64,000 bases of DNA, taken from contig CALSFV010000019.1 in assembly GCA_943737045.1 (NCBI GenBank), forward strand, positions 1 through 64,000. Direction: 5' to 3'. Made by a program: the position numbers and the translations under genes. Positions within the stretch are counted from its first letter, which is position 1. Each line of letters starts with the position of its first letter. The notes under the pieces are model-generated. The model worked only from the letters and a program-made list of their open reading frames with translations. It was not told the DNA's origin and made no database searches. Shown here in pieces: positions 10,813 through 21,235 of this stretch. The DNA is from Parapristionchus giblindavisi (lineage: Eukaryota > Nematoda > Chromadorea > Rhabditida > Diplogasteridae).

Positions 10813-13800
10813 TCTCCCTCCTCCGGCTCCAGCATGTCCTCATGCGAAACGAAATCTAAAATGACTAAAAACAGATTATAGTATCCCACTAGACATTGAT
10901 CGATGTGTTCGCAATGCAATCGATATTCGTAGTCTTTATCGATTATGTGAGTAGATGAACTCTTGCGGCAATCTTCTTTACGGCCTCTGTCAAATACGGC
11001 ACCCTTACAATATTTCAAGTTACTTTCCACAAGATATCCTTCCCACAAGGAACTTCCACATTTATCAGCATGTCCTCTTTCCTGACCATAATCAAGTTTC
11101 AATAAACTACGAACCGTTCTCCATTCCTTATGATGCACACAACAGTATTTCGATACACCATTGTATTGAACACCACTGAATCTACCATAATACTTGTGGT
11201 ATTGTTTTACATTTCGTCCTATATTGATACTCTTAACTTCAGCAGTTCCTTCACAATCATGACAAATGGCTTCTCCTTGAATGTTCTCTGATCCACCATT
11301 GATTTGAGTCTTCTTATTATCAGACTCTACTTGTTCTACCGTACACAATTTCTTATCGGTTTGACCATTTCCTTCTTCTTTAACACATTGTTGATTTACT
11401 AAATTAATCTGCTTATCATCATCTTTACTCTCCTTATCACTTCGATGATACACCTTATTCATATCCATATCATCCTTATTCTCACATCTTTTATTCTTTT
11501 GGGGATCCTTCCTAGTTCCACCAGTCCCATCAATATTCAACATATTTTCAGATTTTCGTTGCATATTACCATGATCAATGGTTTGCTTCTCGAATACAGT
11601 ACTCTCGTTTACAGAACTCCGCTGATTCCCTGCTCGCATCCTATATTTCTCTGTACGCTCCTTGCAAAGCTCTTTTAATTCTTTTAAACGTTCCTCACAA
11701 TTCTGCAACAATATCATAACTCTCTGATCGATAATGTTATTATTTGATCTATCGTTAGGCTCAAGAGAGTCATTAGCATCCTTACACACATTATCAACAT
11801 GAGAAGTATAAACCCGTCCTCCACGTGTTATTACCTCTGCACGATTTAGACCACCATTCACTCCGTACTCATGTTCCTTATTATAACTAAGAACATCTAC
11901 TTCATCATAATATCTTTCTCCATCTACTTTATCCTCAAACCAACCAATTATCTCTTCATAATTTGCTCTCCTTCGTATTGTACTTGGCATAGTTTTATAG
12001 ATATCACTAGCTCTACCTCGCAAGAATGATTCCAAATTGGCAATGCGTGATTGATCATCTACATGTTTGAAGCGCAGAGTGAATTGCCTCTTGAACATCT
12101 CGAAGCTCTCATCTTTATTGGCATGGAAATTACCCAAAGGCGGGAGCATAGATAGTTTCGCTTGTTCATTACTCTTTCTCAATGCTGACTCCATTGCCTT
12201 CACTAACATATCCACATTCGACATTTGTTTATAGTCGATCTGTTGAAACATAACCACCAGCATGTCCTCATGCGAAACGAAATCTAAAATGACTAAAAAC
12301 AGATTATAGTATCCCACTAGACATTGATCGATGTGTTCGCAATGCAATCGATATTCGTAGTCTTTATCGATTATGTGAGTAGATGAACTCTTGCGGCAAT
12401 CTTCTTTACGGCCTCTGTCAAATACGGCACCCTTACAATATTTCAAGTTACTTTCCACAAGATATCCTTCCCACAAGGAACTTCCACATTTATCAGCATG
12501 TCCTCTTTCCTGACCATAATCAAGTTTCAATAAACTACGAACCGTTCTCCATTCCTTATGATGCACACAACCGTATTTCGATACACCATTGTATTGAACA
12601 CCACTGAATCTACCATAATACTTGTGGTATTGTTTTACATTTCGTCCTATATTGATACTCTTAACTTCAGCAGTTCCTTCACAATCATGACAAATGGCTT
12701 CTCCTTGAATGTTCTCTGATCCACCATTGATTTGAGTCTTCTTATTATCAGACTCTACTTGTTCTACCGTACACAATTTCTTATCGGTTTGACCATTTCC
12801 TTCTTCTTTAACACATTGTTGATTTACTAAATTAATCTGCTTATCATCATCTTTACTCTCCTTATCACTTCGATGATACACCTTATTCATATCCATATCA
12901 TCCTTATTCTCACATCTTTTATTCTTTTGGGGATCCTTCCTAGTTCCACCAGTCCCATCAATATTCAACATATTTTCAGATTTTCGTTGCATATTACCAT
13001 GATCAATGGTTTGCTTCTCGAATACAGTACTCTCGTTTACAGAACTCCGCTGATTCCCTGCTCGCATCCTATATTTCTCTGTACGCTCCTTGCAAAGCTC
13101 TTTTAATTCTTTTAAACGTTCCTCACAATTCTGCAACAATATCATAACTCTCTGATCGATAATGTTATTATTTGATCTATCGTTAGGCTCAAGAGAGTCA
13201 TTAGCATCCTTACACACATTATCAACATGAGAAGTATAAACCCGTCCTCCACGTGTTATTACCTCTGCACGATTTAGACCACCATTCACTCCGTACTCAT
13301 GTTCCTTATTATAACTAAGAACATCTACTTCATCATAATATCTTTCTCCATCTACTTTATCCTCAAACCAACCAATTATCTCTTCATAATTTGCTCTCCT
13401 TCGTATTGTACTTGGCATAGTTTTATAGATATCACTAGCTCTACCTCGCAAGAATGATTCCAAATTGGCAATGCGTGATTGATCATCTACATGTTTGAAG
13501 CGCAGAGTGAATTGCCTCTTGAACATCTCGAAGCTCTCATCTTTATTGGCATGGAAATTACCCAAAGGCGGGAGCATAGATAGTTTCGCTTGTTCATTAC
13601 TCTTTCTCAATGCTGACTCCATTGCCTTCACTAACATATCCACATTCGACATTTGTTTATAGTCGATCTGTTGAAACATAACCACCAGCATGTCCTCATG
13701 CGAAACGAAATCTAAAATGACTAAAAACAGATTATAGTATCCCACTAGACATTGATCGATGTGTTCGCAATGCAATCGATATTCGTAGTCTTTATCGATT

Positions 13801-16544
13801 ATGTGAGTAGATGAACTCTTGCGGCAATCTTCTTTACGGCCTCTGTCAAATACGGCACCCTTACAATATTTCAAGTTACTTTCCACAAGATATCCTTCCC
13901 ACAAGGAACTTCCACATTTATCAGCATGTCCTCTTTCCTGACCATAATCAAGTTTCAATAAACTACGAACCGTTCTCCATTCCTTATGATGCACACAACC
14001 GTATTTCGATACACCATTGTATTGAACACCACTGAATCTACCATAATACTTGTGGTATTGTTTTACATTTCGTCCTATATTGATACTCTTAACTTCAGCA
14101 GTTCCTTCACAATCATGACAAATGGCTTCTCCTTGAATGTTCTCTGATCCACCATTGATTTGAGTCTTCTTATTATCAGACTCTACTTGTTCTACCGTAC
14201 ACAATTTCTTATCGGTTTGACCATTTCCTTCTTCTTTAACACATTGTTGATTTACTAAATTAATCTGCTTATCATCATCTTTACTCTCCTTATCACTTCG
14301 ATGATACACCTTATTCATATCCATATCATCCTTATTCTCACATCTTTTATTCTTTTGGGGATCCTTCCTAGTTCCACCAGTCCCATCAATATTCAACATA
14401 TTTTCAGATTTTCGTTGCATATTACCATGATCAATGGTTTGCTTCTCGAATACAGTACTCTCGTTTACAGAACTCCGCTGATTCCCTGCTCGCATCCTAT
14501 ATTTCTCTGTACGCTCCTTGCAAAGCTCTTTTAATTCTTTTAAACGTTCCTCACAATTCTGCAACAATATCATAACTCTCTGATCGATAATGTTATTATT
14601 TGATCTATCGTTAGGCTCAAGAGAGTCATTAGCATCCTTACACACATTATCAACATGAGAAGTATAAACCCGTCCTCCACGTGTTATTACCTCTGCACGA
14701 TTTAGACCACCATTCACTCCGTACTCATGTTCCTTATTATAACTAAGAACATCTACTTCATCATAATATCTTTCTCCATCTACTTTATCCTCAAACCAAC
14801 CAATTATCTCTTCATAATTTGCTCTCCTTCGTATTGTACTTGGCATAGTTTTATAGATATCACTAGCTCTACCTCGCAAGAATGATTCCAAATTGGCAAT
14901 GCGTGATTGATCATCTACATGTTTGAAGCGCAGAGTGAATTGCCTCTTGAACATCTCGAAGCTCTCATCTTTATTGGCATGGAAATTACCCAAAGGCGGG
15001 AGCATAGATAGTTTCGCTTGTTCATTACTCTTTCTCAATGCTGACTCCATTGCCTTCACTAACATATCCACATTCGACATTTGTTTATAGTCGATCTGTT
15101 GAAACATAACCACCAGCATGTCCTCATGCGAAACGAAATCTAAAATGACTAAAAACAGATTATAGTATCCCACTAGACATTGATCGATGTGTTCGCAATG
15201 CAATCGATATTCGTAGTCTTTATCGATTATGTGAGTAGATGAACTCTTGCGGCAATCTTCTTTACGGCCTCTGTCAAATACGGCACCCTTACAATATTTC
15301 AAGTTACTTTCCACAAGATATCCTTCCCACAAGGAACTTCCACATTTATCAGCATGTCCTCTTTCCTGACCATAATCAAGTTTCAATAAACTACGAACCG
15401 TTCTCCATTCCTTATGATGCACACAACCGTATTTCGATACACCATTGTATTGAACACCACTGAATCTACCATAATACTTGTGGTATTGTTTTACATTTCG
15501 TCCTATATTGATACTCTTAACTTCAGCAGTTCCTTCACAATCATGACAAATGGCTTCTCCTTGAATGTTCTCTGATCCACCATTGATTTGAGTCTTCTTA
15601 TTATCAGACTCTACTTGTTCTACCGTACACAATTTCTTATCGGTTTGACCATTTCCTTCTTCTTTAACACATTGTTGATTTACTAAATTAATCTGCTTAT
15701 CATCATCTTTACTCTCCTTATCACTTCGATGATACACCTTATTCATATCCATATCATCCTTATTCTCACATCTTTTATTCTTTTGGGGATCCTTCCTAGT
15801 TCCACCAGTCCCATCAATATTCAACATATTTTCAGATTTTCGTTGCATATTACCATGATCAATGGTTTGCTTCTCGAATACAGTACTCTCGTTTACAGAA
15901 CTCCGCTGATTCCCTGCTCGCATCCTATATTTCTCTGTACGCTCCTTGCAAAGCTCTTTTAATTCTTTTAAACGTTCCTCACAATTCTGCAACAATATCA
16001 TAACTCTCTGATCGATAATGTTATTATTTGATCTATCGTTAGGCTCAAGAGAGTCATTAGCATCCTTACACACATTATCAACATGAGAAGTATAAACCCG
16101 TCCTCCACGTGTTATTACCTCTGCACGATTTAGACCACCATTCACTCCGTACTCATGTTCCTTATTATAACTAAGAACATCTACTTCATCATAATATCTT
16201 TCTCCATCTACTTTATCCTCAAACCAACCAATTATCTCTTCATAATTTGCTCTCCTTCGTATTGTACTTGGCATAGTTTTATAGATATCACTAGCTCTAC
16301 CTCGCAAGAATGATTCCAAATTGGCAATGCGTGATTGATCATCTACATGTTTGAAGCGCAGAGTGAATTGCCTCTTGAACATCTCGAAGCTCTCATCTTT
16401 ATTGGCATGGAAATTACCCAAAGGCGGGAGCATAGATAGTTTCGCTTGTTCATTACTCTTTCTCAATGCTGACTCCATTGCCTTCACTAACATATCCACA
16501 TTCGACATTTGTTTATAGTCGATCTGTTGAAACATAACCACCAT
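10725..16544 (-). CDS. gag-like polyprotein of four tandem 476-residue repeats (1939 aa)
   Basis: One uninterrupted minus-strand frame. Each 476-residue unit starts near MVVMFQQIDYK and has an N-terminal gag-like core, roughly residues 50-115 (a pattern like FKRQFTLRFKHVDDQSRIANLESFLRG, split over that stretch), similar in layout to Ty3/gypsy capsid domains. A long, charged, Asn/Lys-rich region and a Cys/His-containing C-terminal part follow. No canonical CCHC knuckle is present. The four units (1428 bp each) are almost identical; the last one has one Gly-to-Cys change. The protein ends with a non-repeat tail read from the LTR. A capsid-like role is inferred. A normal gag would be one unit, so either the array was generated by unequal exchange or reverse-transcription slippage, or the assembly expanded it. 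Confidence 0.8.
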   Translation of the reverse strand: MVVMFQQIDYKQMSNVDMLVKAMESALRKSNEQAKLSMLPPLGNFHANKDESFEMFKRQFTLRFKHVDDQSRIANLESFLRGRASDIYKTMPSTIRRRANYEEIIGWFEDKVDGERYYDEVDVLSYNKEHEYGVNGGLNRAEVITRGGRVYTSHVDNVCKDANDSLEPNDRSNNNIIDQRVMILLQNCEERLKELKELCKERTEKYRMRAGNQRSSVNESTVFEKQTIDHGNMQRKSENMLNIDGTGGTRKDPQKNKRCENKDDMDMNKVYHRSDKESKDDDKQINLVNQQCVKEEGNGQTDKKLCTVEQVESDNKKTQINGGSENIQGEAICHDCEGTAEVKSINIGRNVKQYHKYYGRFSGVQYNGVSKYGCVHHKEWRTVRSLLKLDYGQERGHADKCGSSLWEGYLVESNLKYCKGAVFDRGRKEDCRKSSSTHIIDKDYEYRLHCEHIDQCLVGYYNLFLVILDFVSHEDMLVVMFQQIDYKQMSNVDMLVKAMESALRKSNEQAKLSMLPPLGNFHANKDESFEMFKRQFTLRFKHVDDQSRIANLESFLRGRASDIYKTMPSTIRRRANYEEIIGWFEDKVDGERYYDEVDVLSYNKEHEYGVNGGLNRAEVITRGGRVYTSHVDNVCKDANDSLEPNDRSNNNIIDQRVMILLQNCEERLKELKELCKERTEKYRMRAGNQRSSVNESTVFEKQTIDHGNMQRKSENMLNIDGTGGTRKDPQKNKRCENKDDMDMNKVYHRSDKESKDDDKQINLVNQQCVKEEGNGQTDKKLCTVEQVESDNKKTQINGGSENIQGEAICHDCEGTAEVKSINIGRNVKQYHKYYGRFSGVQYNGVSKYGCVHHKEWRTVRSLLKLDYGQERGHADKCGSSLWEGYLVESNLKYCKGAVFDRGRKEDCRKSSSTHIIDKDYEYRLHCEHIDQCLVGYYNLFLVILDFVSHEDMLVVMFQQIDYKQMSNVDMLVKAMESALRKSNEQAKLSMLPPLGNFHANKDESFEMFKRQFTLRFKHVDDQSRIANLESFLRGRASDIYKTMPSTIRRRANYEEIIGWFEDKVDGERYYDEVDVLSYNKEHEYGVNGGLNRAEVITRGGRVYTSHVDNVCKDANDSLEPNDRSNNNIIDQRVMILLQNCEERLKELKELCKERTEKYRMRAGNQRSSVNESTVFEKQTIDHGNMQRKSENMLNIDGTGGTRKDPQKNKRCENKDDMDMNKVYHRSDKESKDDDKQINLVNQQCVKEEGNGQTDKKLCTVEQVESDNKKTQINGGSENIQGEAICHDCEGTAEVKSINIGRNVKQYHKYYGRFSGVQYNGVSKYGCVHHKEWRTVRSLLKLDYGQERGHADKCGSSLWEGYLVESNLKYCKGAVFDRGRKEDCRKSSSTHIIDKDYEYRLHCEHIDQCLVGYYNLFLVILDFVSHEDMLVVMFQQIDYKQMSNVDMLVKAMESALRKSNEQAKLSMLPPLGNFHANKDESFEMFKRQFTLRFKHVDDQSRIANLESFLRGRASDIYKTMPSTIRRRANYEEIIGWFEDKVDGERYYDEVDVLSYNKEHEYGVNGGLNRAEVITRGGRVYTSHVDNVCKDANDSLEPNDRSNNNIIDQRVMILLQNCEERLKELKELCKERTEKYRMRAGNQRSSVNESTVFEKQTIDHGNMQRKSENMLNIDGTGGTRKDPQKNKRCENKDDMDMNKVYHRSDKESKDDDKQINLVNQQCVKEEGNGQTDKKLCTVEQVESDNKKTQINGGSENIQGEAICHDCEGTAEVKSINIGRNVKQYHKYYGRFSGVQYNGVSKYCCVHHKEWRTVRSLLKLDYGQERGHADKCGSSLWEGYLVESNLKYCKGAVFDRGRKEDCRKSSSTHIIDKDYEYRLHCEHIDQCLVGYYNLFLVILDFVSHEDMLEPEEGDVRDVPYSQANRLPYPLFPFRPLTPFLHL
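10813..10832 (-). other. polypurine tract next to the 3' LTR
   Basis: The minus strand reads GGAGCCGGAGGAGGGAGA immediately before the LTR, the expected second-strand primer. Confidence 0.7.
10833..16544 (-). repeat. four exact tandem copies of a 1428-bp unit
   Basis: The marker CATGTCCTCATGCG begins units at 10833, 12261, 13689 and 15117, each exactly 1428 bp apart, and the fourth unit ends at 16544. The spacing is a multiple of three, so the frame is kept. Confidence 0.98.
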
Positions 16545-17101
16545 ATCAAACGACAGAAAATTTCAATCGATATCACCACACGATAACTAATCACAATAAT
16601 TTACTCAAGGCTACAACACCTTAACTACTCAATACTTCAAACCTTAACACCTTAAGACCACAAGATATTCACTTCTTAAGTCTCCACGAGACTTCAAAAT
16701 TTCAAGACCTCAACAACTCAATGACTAATCTCCGTTAAGCCTCAACACCTCAATAACTCAGTACTACCACGTCTTAACACCTGAAGATCTCCACGTCTCG
16801 AGATCTCCACAACTCAAAATCTCCACCACTCCTTAACACCTCAAGGTCACAACTCAATACCTTAGAACTTCAAGACCACGTTAACCAAACGGGTTCACTA
16901 TCAATCGTCCGGACAACCAGCTGGTTAGGCTAGCGCAGCGGTACGATGATACACACACAATAATCCGTAACACACAACCACGTTAACCAAACGGGTACAA
17001 TATCAATCGTCCGGACAACCAGCTGGTTAGGCTAGCGCAGCGGTACGATGATAGTTACAATTGATCTCAAGACCTTAAGAGTCTCGATGCTTAGCACACA
17101 A
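16545..17101 (-). other. untranslated leader of the LTR element with a 100-bp direct repeat
   Basis: It is rich in CTCAACACC-type iterations. A segment starting CACGTTAACCAAACGGG occurs twice (about 16877-16952 and 16977-17052) and includes an A-box-like TAGCGCAGCGGT. No frame of note. Confidence 0.6.
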
Positions 17102-17119
17102 GGGTCGGTTCGGCCCCCA
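17102..17119 (-). other. primer-binding-site-like sequence
   Basis: The minus strand reads TGGGGGCCGAACCGACCC directly against the 5' LTR, starting with the TGG that would pair to a tRNA CCA end. I cannot name the tRNA. Confidence 0.6.
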
Positions 17120-17476
17120 TGTAAGGATTTACAATGGCCGGGTTCTTAAACTTGTGGGTAAGCACACAAGACTTGAGATCAAATATCAATCCTTTATCTC
17201 CAACTCAACCTACAAAATACAATCCAAAAGGCGAAGGAGAAAGGAGACGAGAGGCCGAGAGCGGGGAGAGAACAACCGCGTGGAGATAATGACCTAATGA
17301 TAATGGAGTAATGCCTCTATTTATATGCTATACTAATTAAATTAAAAGACATAGCAAAACTACATTCTAAACTAATTCTAAAATAACTCTAAAGGTGGAG
17401 AAAGGGGGTTAGCGGTCGAAAGGGGAATAGGGGATAGGGGAGGCGGTTAGCCTGGGAATAGGGTACATCCCTAACA
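17120..17476 (-). repeat. LTR (5' LTR in element orientation)
   Basis: 357 bp, TG...CA, with one substitution seen against the other LTR, which implies a recent insertion. Confidence 0.92.
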
Positions 17477-17527
17477 CCGATTAGATTCAAAAAATGCCCC
17501 GATTAGATTCAAAGCGATTTACCTGAG

Positions 17528-17870
17528 TTATTGCTCTTCAAGTCCGAATATATCGTGTATCTCTCACAATTTGTCCATATATTCTGTTTGTCTATAACCT
17601 ATCAACTCTAGTCTTTCGCTCGTTGATGTCCTTTACTTTCCTTTTCCTCTCTCGATGTTCGTCTTCTTAGCCTTCGTTCATTGATGTCCTTTTTGTTCTC
17701 TTCTCGCTCGTCGTCTCGATGTCGTCTTCTGTAGCCTGCATTCCTATCACCTTTTTGTCCCTTTGATAGATTTGCCCCCTTTGCTCTTTCGCTATTCATC
17801 TTATTGTTGTATGAATCTTTCGTTCCCCGTTTGCTCTCTTTTTCGTTATTGTGTTTAATTACCCAAGACT
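17528..17870. other. pyrimidine-rich stretch without recognisable gene
   Basis: It lies between the foldback element and the end of saposin gene B. A minus-strand frame of 96 codons here is read-through from the saposin last exon in the wrong frame, and I do not call it. Confidence 0.4.
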
Positions 17871-19797
17871 CTACTTGCACTTCATGACATCTTTGCACAC
17901 CGTCTTTATTTTCGACTGAAATGTATTAACTTTAACGTTCTTTCAAATGCAAATAATATGTAGGAATTACCGTTCCATTGAATATCTTCCATACAGGGTC
18001 GACGACTTTCACGATTTTTCTGAACTGTGAACGGCAGCTTTCGGATGCACCGACACATAGTACATCTGCAGCTTTATTGTTCAGCTGCTTGATTGAATCC
18101 TTCAGAAGCTGGAAAAAGAGATACCTCGTGCGAATACAAGCACCTTTTACTCCGACCACTTTCTAATCAGGACTTCGAAGAATCGAGTTATTATGAAAAT
18201 AAACTTTTGAACGTTAATTATTATGAGACGGTTCTCTAGAAGGAAAAAAATACATTTGCTTAAATCATTACACATTTTTAAATGAAATAACTAACCTTAA
18301 ATTAAAATATGAAGACAAAAAATGCGGCGAAATTTGGACACAATTCCAAAATATGACTGGAACTCAGAGGCAATTTTAAGGGCAACACGGGAGGAACGAT
18401 ATAACAACATGCAATAGATAAATGCATTTAAAAAAAATTAGATAAATTGAACAAGATTACAGCCACAATGGGAATGCGGATCTAGAGCCGTTTTTAAGCC
18501 GAGAGCCGTAAAAACGCGCCTAAAGTATGACACGTGCATAATGAAAGTGGGCGAAGCATACAATATGATATTATCTCTCTAAACGATTATCGTGTAGTGA
18601 GTTTTTCACCGAGTTCCCGTTGTATTTTGCTATCGTGTTCAAATTTCACCGCGTTTTTTTGTCTTCATATTTTAATATAAGTTTAGTTATTAAATGCAGA
18701 GCGATTTTAATTACAAATTTAATTTGTTCTCCTTCTAGAGAACCGTCGTATAGTAATTAACGTTCAAAAGTATATTTTCATAATAACTCGATTCTTCGGA
18801 GTCCTGATTAAAAAAATGGTTGGAGTAAAAGTTGCTTGTATTCGCACGAGGTAGCGATTGCTGCCGTCCCGAGTCGATCGCATACTTGGGAGGCGAAATA
18901 ACTTTGTTGACCTACCGAACATTTTCGCTTACAGTAACCAAAAAAACACAAAATCAAACAGTCTCATATGCACGGCTGAGGTCGGCTGGCAGTGCACTAT
19001 TATGTTCCACATCAAGCAAAAATATGTATTTTTTGCTATGTCCTCTCATATGTGAGTGATTTCAGATATGCTCTCATAAAATGGAGAAGGAGAGATTGAC
19101 AAAAGAGTATGCTGACTGTTATGATCATGTTGAACAGCGTGTTGCAGCTCTTGCAGCTAATTGCGTTTGATGGTAGTATGTGACCCATTTCATCCCTGAA
19201 ACGGATTACATATATTGCGATAACAGGGACTGCGGTAATAACCTTCGCTAATTGCGACAAAATACTTACTTGTCCGGACAAATCTTCAATAGGTGGGCAC
19301 AAGTGAAGGTCCTGTCGGCGACAATGGTTTGTTTAGGAAATAGGTGTGCGCTGACATAATAGGCGGCGTCCTGTACCGTGTCGAACGTTTTGCGGCAGGT
19401 CTTATTAGTATCTTTTGTATTCAATTCGCAAACACCGTAGACGATTTCCCGTACACCCTTCACCGTGAGGTTTGCGTTCTGAATTGTTAAATACTAGTGT
19501 TGCGCACTCAAAACAGAAAATTGTAAGCCTTCAATTTCATTCCTCTCTCGTTTTGAGAAGAGGGGCAAACCTCGAAATTTTCGCACGGAAAAGTGAAGAA
19601 TCGAAAATGGAAAATAATCAATATAGGAATTAGGACATATACTTACCGTGCCAATCTGTGCGGTCAACCTTCTACACTCTACGCATTTTGGAAATCTAAA
19701 AATATCGAAGAGAAAATTAAAACTAAAGAATGCAGTACAACCTGGAACAATGTACAGCGGAACAGCAGAGAATCAGGAATAGCAGTTTGAACCACAT
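17871..19797 (-). CDS. saposin-like secreted protein with two SapB domains, copy B (191 aa, six exons)
   Basis: Exons on the minus strand: 19742-19797, 19647-19695, 19270-19478, 19117-19195, 17971-18108, 17871-17915 (576 nt, phases consistent). A signal peptide is followed by SapB domain 1 (CVEC in exon 2, the remaining four Cys in exon 3) and SapB domain 2 (CKSC in exon 4, C-X7-C in exon 5, C-X5-C in exon 6). Exon boundaries and phases are the same as in copy A. Intron 4 is enlarged by a 728-bp TIR element. The gene is the left arm of a large inverted repeat whose right arm is copy D, and the two proteins differ at only a few residues. Known family role: secreted lipid-binding or membrane-permeabilising protein. 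Expression cannot be judged from sequence. Confidence 0.85.
18124..18851. mobile_element. 728-bp foldback TIR element in intron 4 of saposin gene B
   Basis: Inverted ends CCTCGTGCGAATACAAGC / GCTTGTATTCGCACGAGG are flanked by TA. The same element sits in the matching intron of copy D, so it was there before the inverted duplication. No transposase. Confidence 0.75.
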
Positions 19798-19839
19798 TTT
19801 GTTGTAAGCAATAGTTCCATGGGACTTTATCTATTGCCA

Positions 19840-19856
19840 GGGGTTTATATATGCTA
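19840..19856 (-). promoter_or_regulatory. TATA-like promoter element of saposin gene B
   Basis: Minus-strand TATATAAACC, about 50 nt upstream of the ATG at 19797, with AGATAAAG between the two. Confidence 0.5.
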
Positions 19857-19971
19857 GAGATATATACAAAAAGGGGACGTAGGCGGTGAAAGAAATGAGA
19901 GATAGATGTCTCATTACATTGTGTTTGAGGCTTAAAAGTTCTCTATCTCTTTCCGTTATTGGTAAAAAAAC

Positions 19972-20163
19972 TTTGACTTTACCAGAGTCTGAGCATGTGT
20001 CGGAACATGTGTTGGTTCTCTTTGACTTTACCAGAGTCTGAGCATGTGTCGGAACATGTGTTGGTTCTCTTTGACTTTACCAGAGTCTGAGCATATGTCG
20101 GAACATGTGTTGGTTCTCTTTGACTTTAGCAGAGTCTGAGCATGTGTCAGAACATGTGATGGT
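19972..20163. repeat. 49-bp minisatellite upstream of saposin gene B, about 4 units
   Basis: Same unit as at 9428-9893; the last units carry GCATATG and AACATGTGATGG variants. Confidence 0.93.
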
Positions 20164-20278
20164 TCTCAAACATTCATTCTAAAAGCAATTGCATGCAACA
20201 TTTTATACGCTCGATTGATCAAAGTCTGGTCGAAACAGTTTTACAAAAATCATTTTAGACATGATAATAGCGCACCCT

Positions 20279-20443
20279 AAATCTCCTGGTTCCCCTTCTT
20301 TAAGGAAGATCTCTTTTTTCCTCAAGACAAAACAAATCTCCTGATTCCCCTTCTTTAAAGAAGATCTCTTTTTTCCTCAAGACAAAACAAATCTCCTGAT
20401 TCCCCTTCTTTAAAGAAGATCTCTTTTTTCCTCAAGACAAAAA
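20279..20443. repeat. three tandem 55-bp units at the foot of the palindrome left arm
   Basis: Units start AAATCTCCTG at 20279, 20334 and 20389. The right arm (23225-23300) has a single unit, so the array expanded after the inverted duplication. Each unit contains CCCCTTCTTTAA, which matches the end of the 54923-55268 TTAA element. Confidence 0.85.
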
Positions 20444-20815
20444 GTACACTTAACTTTGATTACATCTATCGTGTTCATTGTAAAGCATGGCTGGGAATTG
20501 CTGTTTCTCAATTTTCGGTGTTTTCTGTTTTCAAGAAAAAAAGAAAATAAGGGTAATCAATGATTTTATGACATTTTCTGTTTTTAGATCTGTATTTTCA
20601 GTTTTCTTTTCTGCTTTTTGAAAACAGAAATTTCTGTTTTCAAAAAGCAGAAAACCCTCACAATCTCTATTACTATTAAACACATTTACCCTGGTAGTAT
20701 TCAGTGTGAAACGGAATGTACTTTGAATACTGCTTCAAAGTCCCAACTGAAGACAATAGAATACACAAAAGTTTTGAAGGGTCTCAGAAAATTATCAATT
20801 GAAAAAAAAAAAAAA

Positions 20816-20974
20816 AACTTTTAAAAATCAATGACTGATCAGTTTGGCCACAACTTCATTATCATTATTATACTCGTATATAATGTTCAATCCCCTCCTA
20901 GAAATTGTAATCCATGCATGTGCTTAATATTTATTGTTTTATACACGTTTACCTTGTGGTGAATAAATATTGAG
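20816..20974 (+). mobile_element. 5'-truncated LINE: 3' UTR only
   Basis: It matches 33979-34138, the 3' end of the CR1/jockey-type LINE, including GACTGATCAGTTTGGCCAC and the terminal GGTGAATAAATAT. It is present only in the left arm of the palindrome, so it inserted after the arms formed. Confidence 0.8.
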
Positions 20975-21109
20975 CGTATAAAAATCACTTGTTTTATTCG
21001 TAGAAGAGACTTTCTTGTTTTGCATGGTTCAGAAACTATGCCGATCTCTTTTATATATGATATAGCGCGCGGCGAAGGTCAGCCGGGTTAGAGAGAGGCA
21101 GCGGAGAGA

Positions 21110-21164
21110 CAATCGAGAGGCGGGGCGAGATGTAGAAGGCTACATCTCGACCGCCTCTCGATTG
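21110..21164. other. strong 55-nt hairpin
   Basis: Outer stem CAATCGAGAGGCGG pairs with CCGCCTCTCGATTG; inner stem CGAGATGTAG pairs with CTACATCTCG. It lies in the part of the left arm that has no counterpart on the right. Confidence 0.7.
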
Positions 21165-21235
21165 TGACTTCCGTTCGTTAGCACCATTTGTCATTTTCTT
21201 ATGCAAGTTCACTTTATACGCACAATATCTATATG

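Larger units (their letters stand above)
10456..17476 (-). mobile_element. young LTR retroelement with a fourfold gag-like interior and no pol
   Basis: Two 357-bp direct repeats (10456-10812 and 17120-17476) begin TG and end CA and differ at one position that I could find (near 10672/17336). The 4-bp CCGA flanks the element on both sides (10452-10455 and 17477-17480). Read on the minus strand, the 5' LTR is followed directly by a primer-binding-site-like TGGGGGCCGAACCGACCC, and a purine tract precedes the 3' LTR. The only long frame is gag-like; no protease, RT or integrase is present. It must depend on a partner element. Confidence 0.9.
10168..17527. mobile_element. TIR element filled with a GATTAGATTCAAAAA tandem repeat, split by an LTR retroelement
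   Basis: Left end CTCAGGCAAATCGTTTTGAA and right end (other strand) CTCAGGTAAATCGCTTTGAA are inverted repeats. The interior (10190-10455 and 17477-17510) is a degenerate array of GATTAGATTCAAAAA units. Without the LTR element the whole is about 335 bp. The TSD is unclear; TT occurs on both sides. Superfamily unknown. Confidence 0.65.

Noticed and set aside
10955..15962. Repeated plus-strand frames of 74 and 77 codons
   Set aside because: They are antisense shadows of the gag-like repeat, recurring only because the 1428-bp unit recurs.
17608..17898. Minus-strand 96-codon basic frame
   Set aside because: It overlaps the saposin last exon in another frame and runs into low-complexity sequence.
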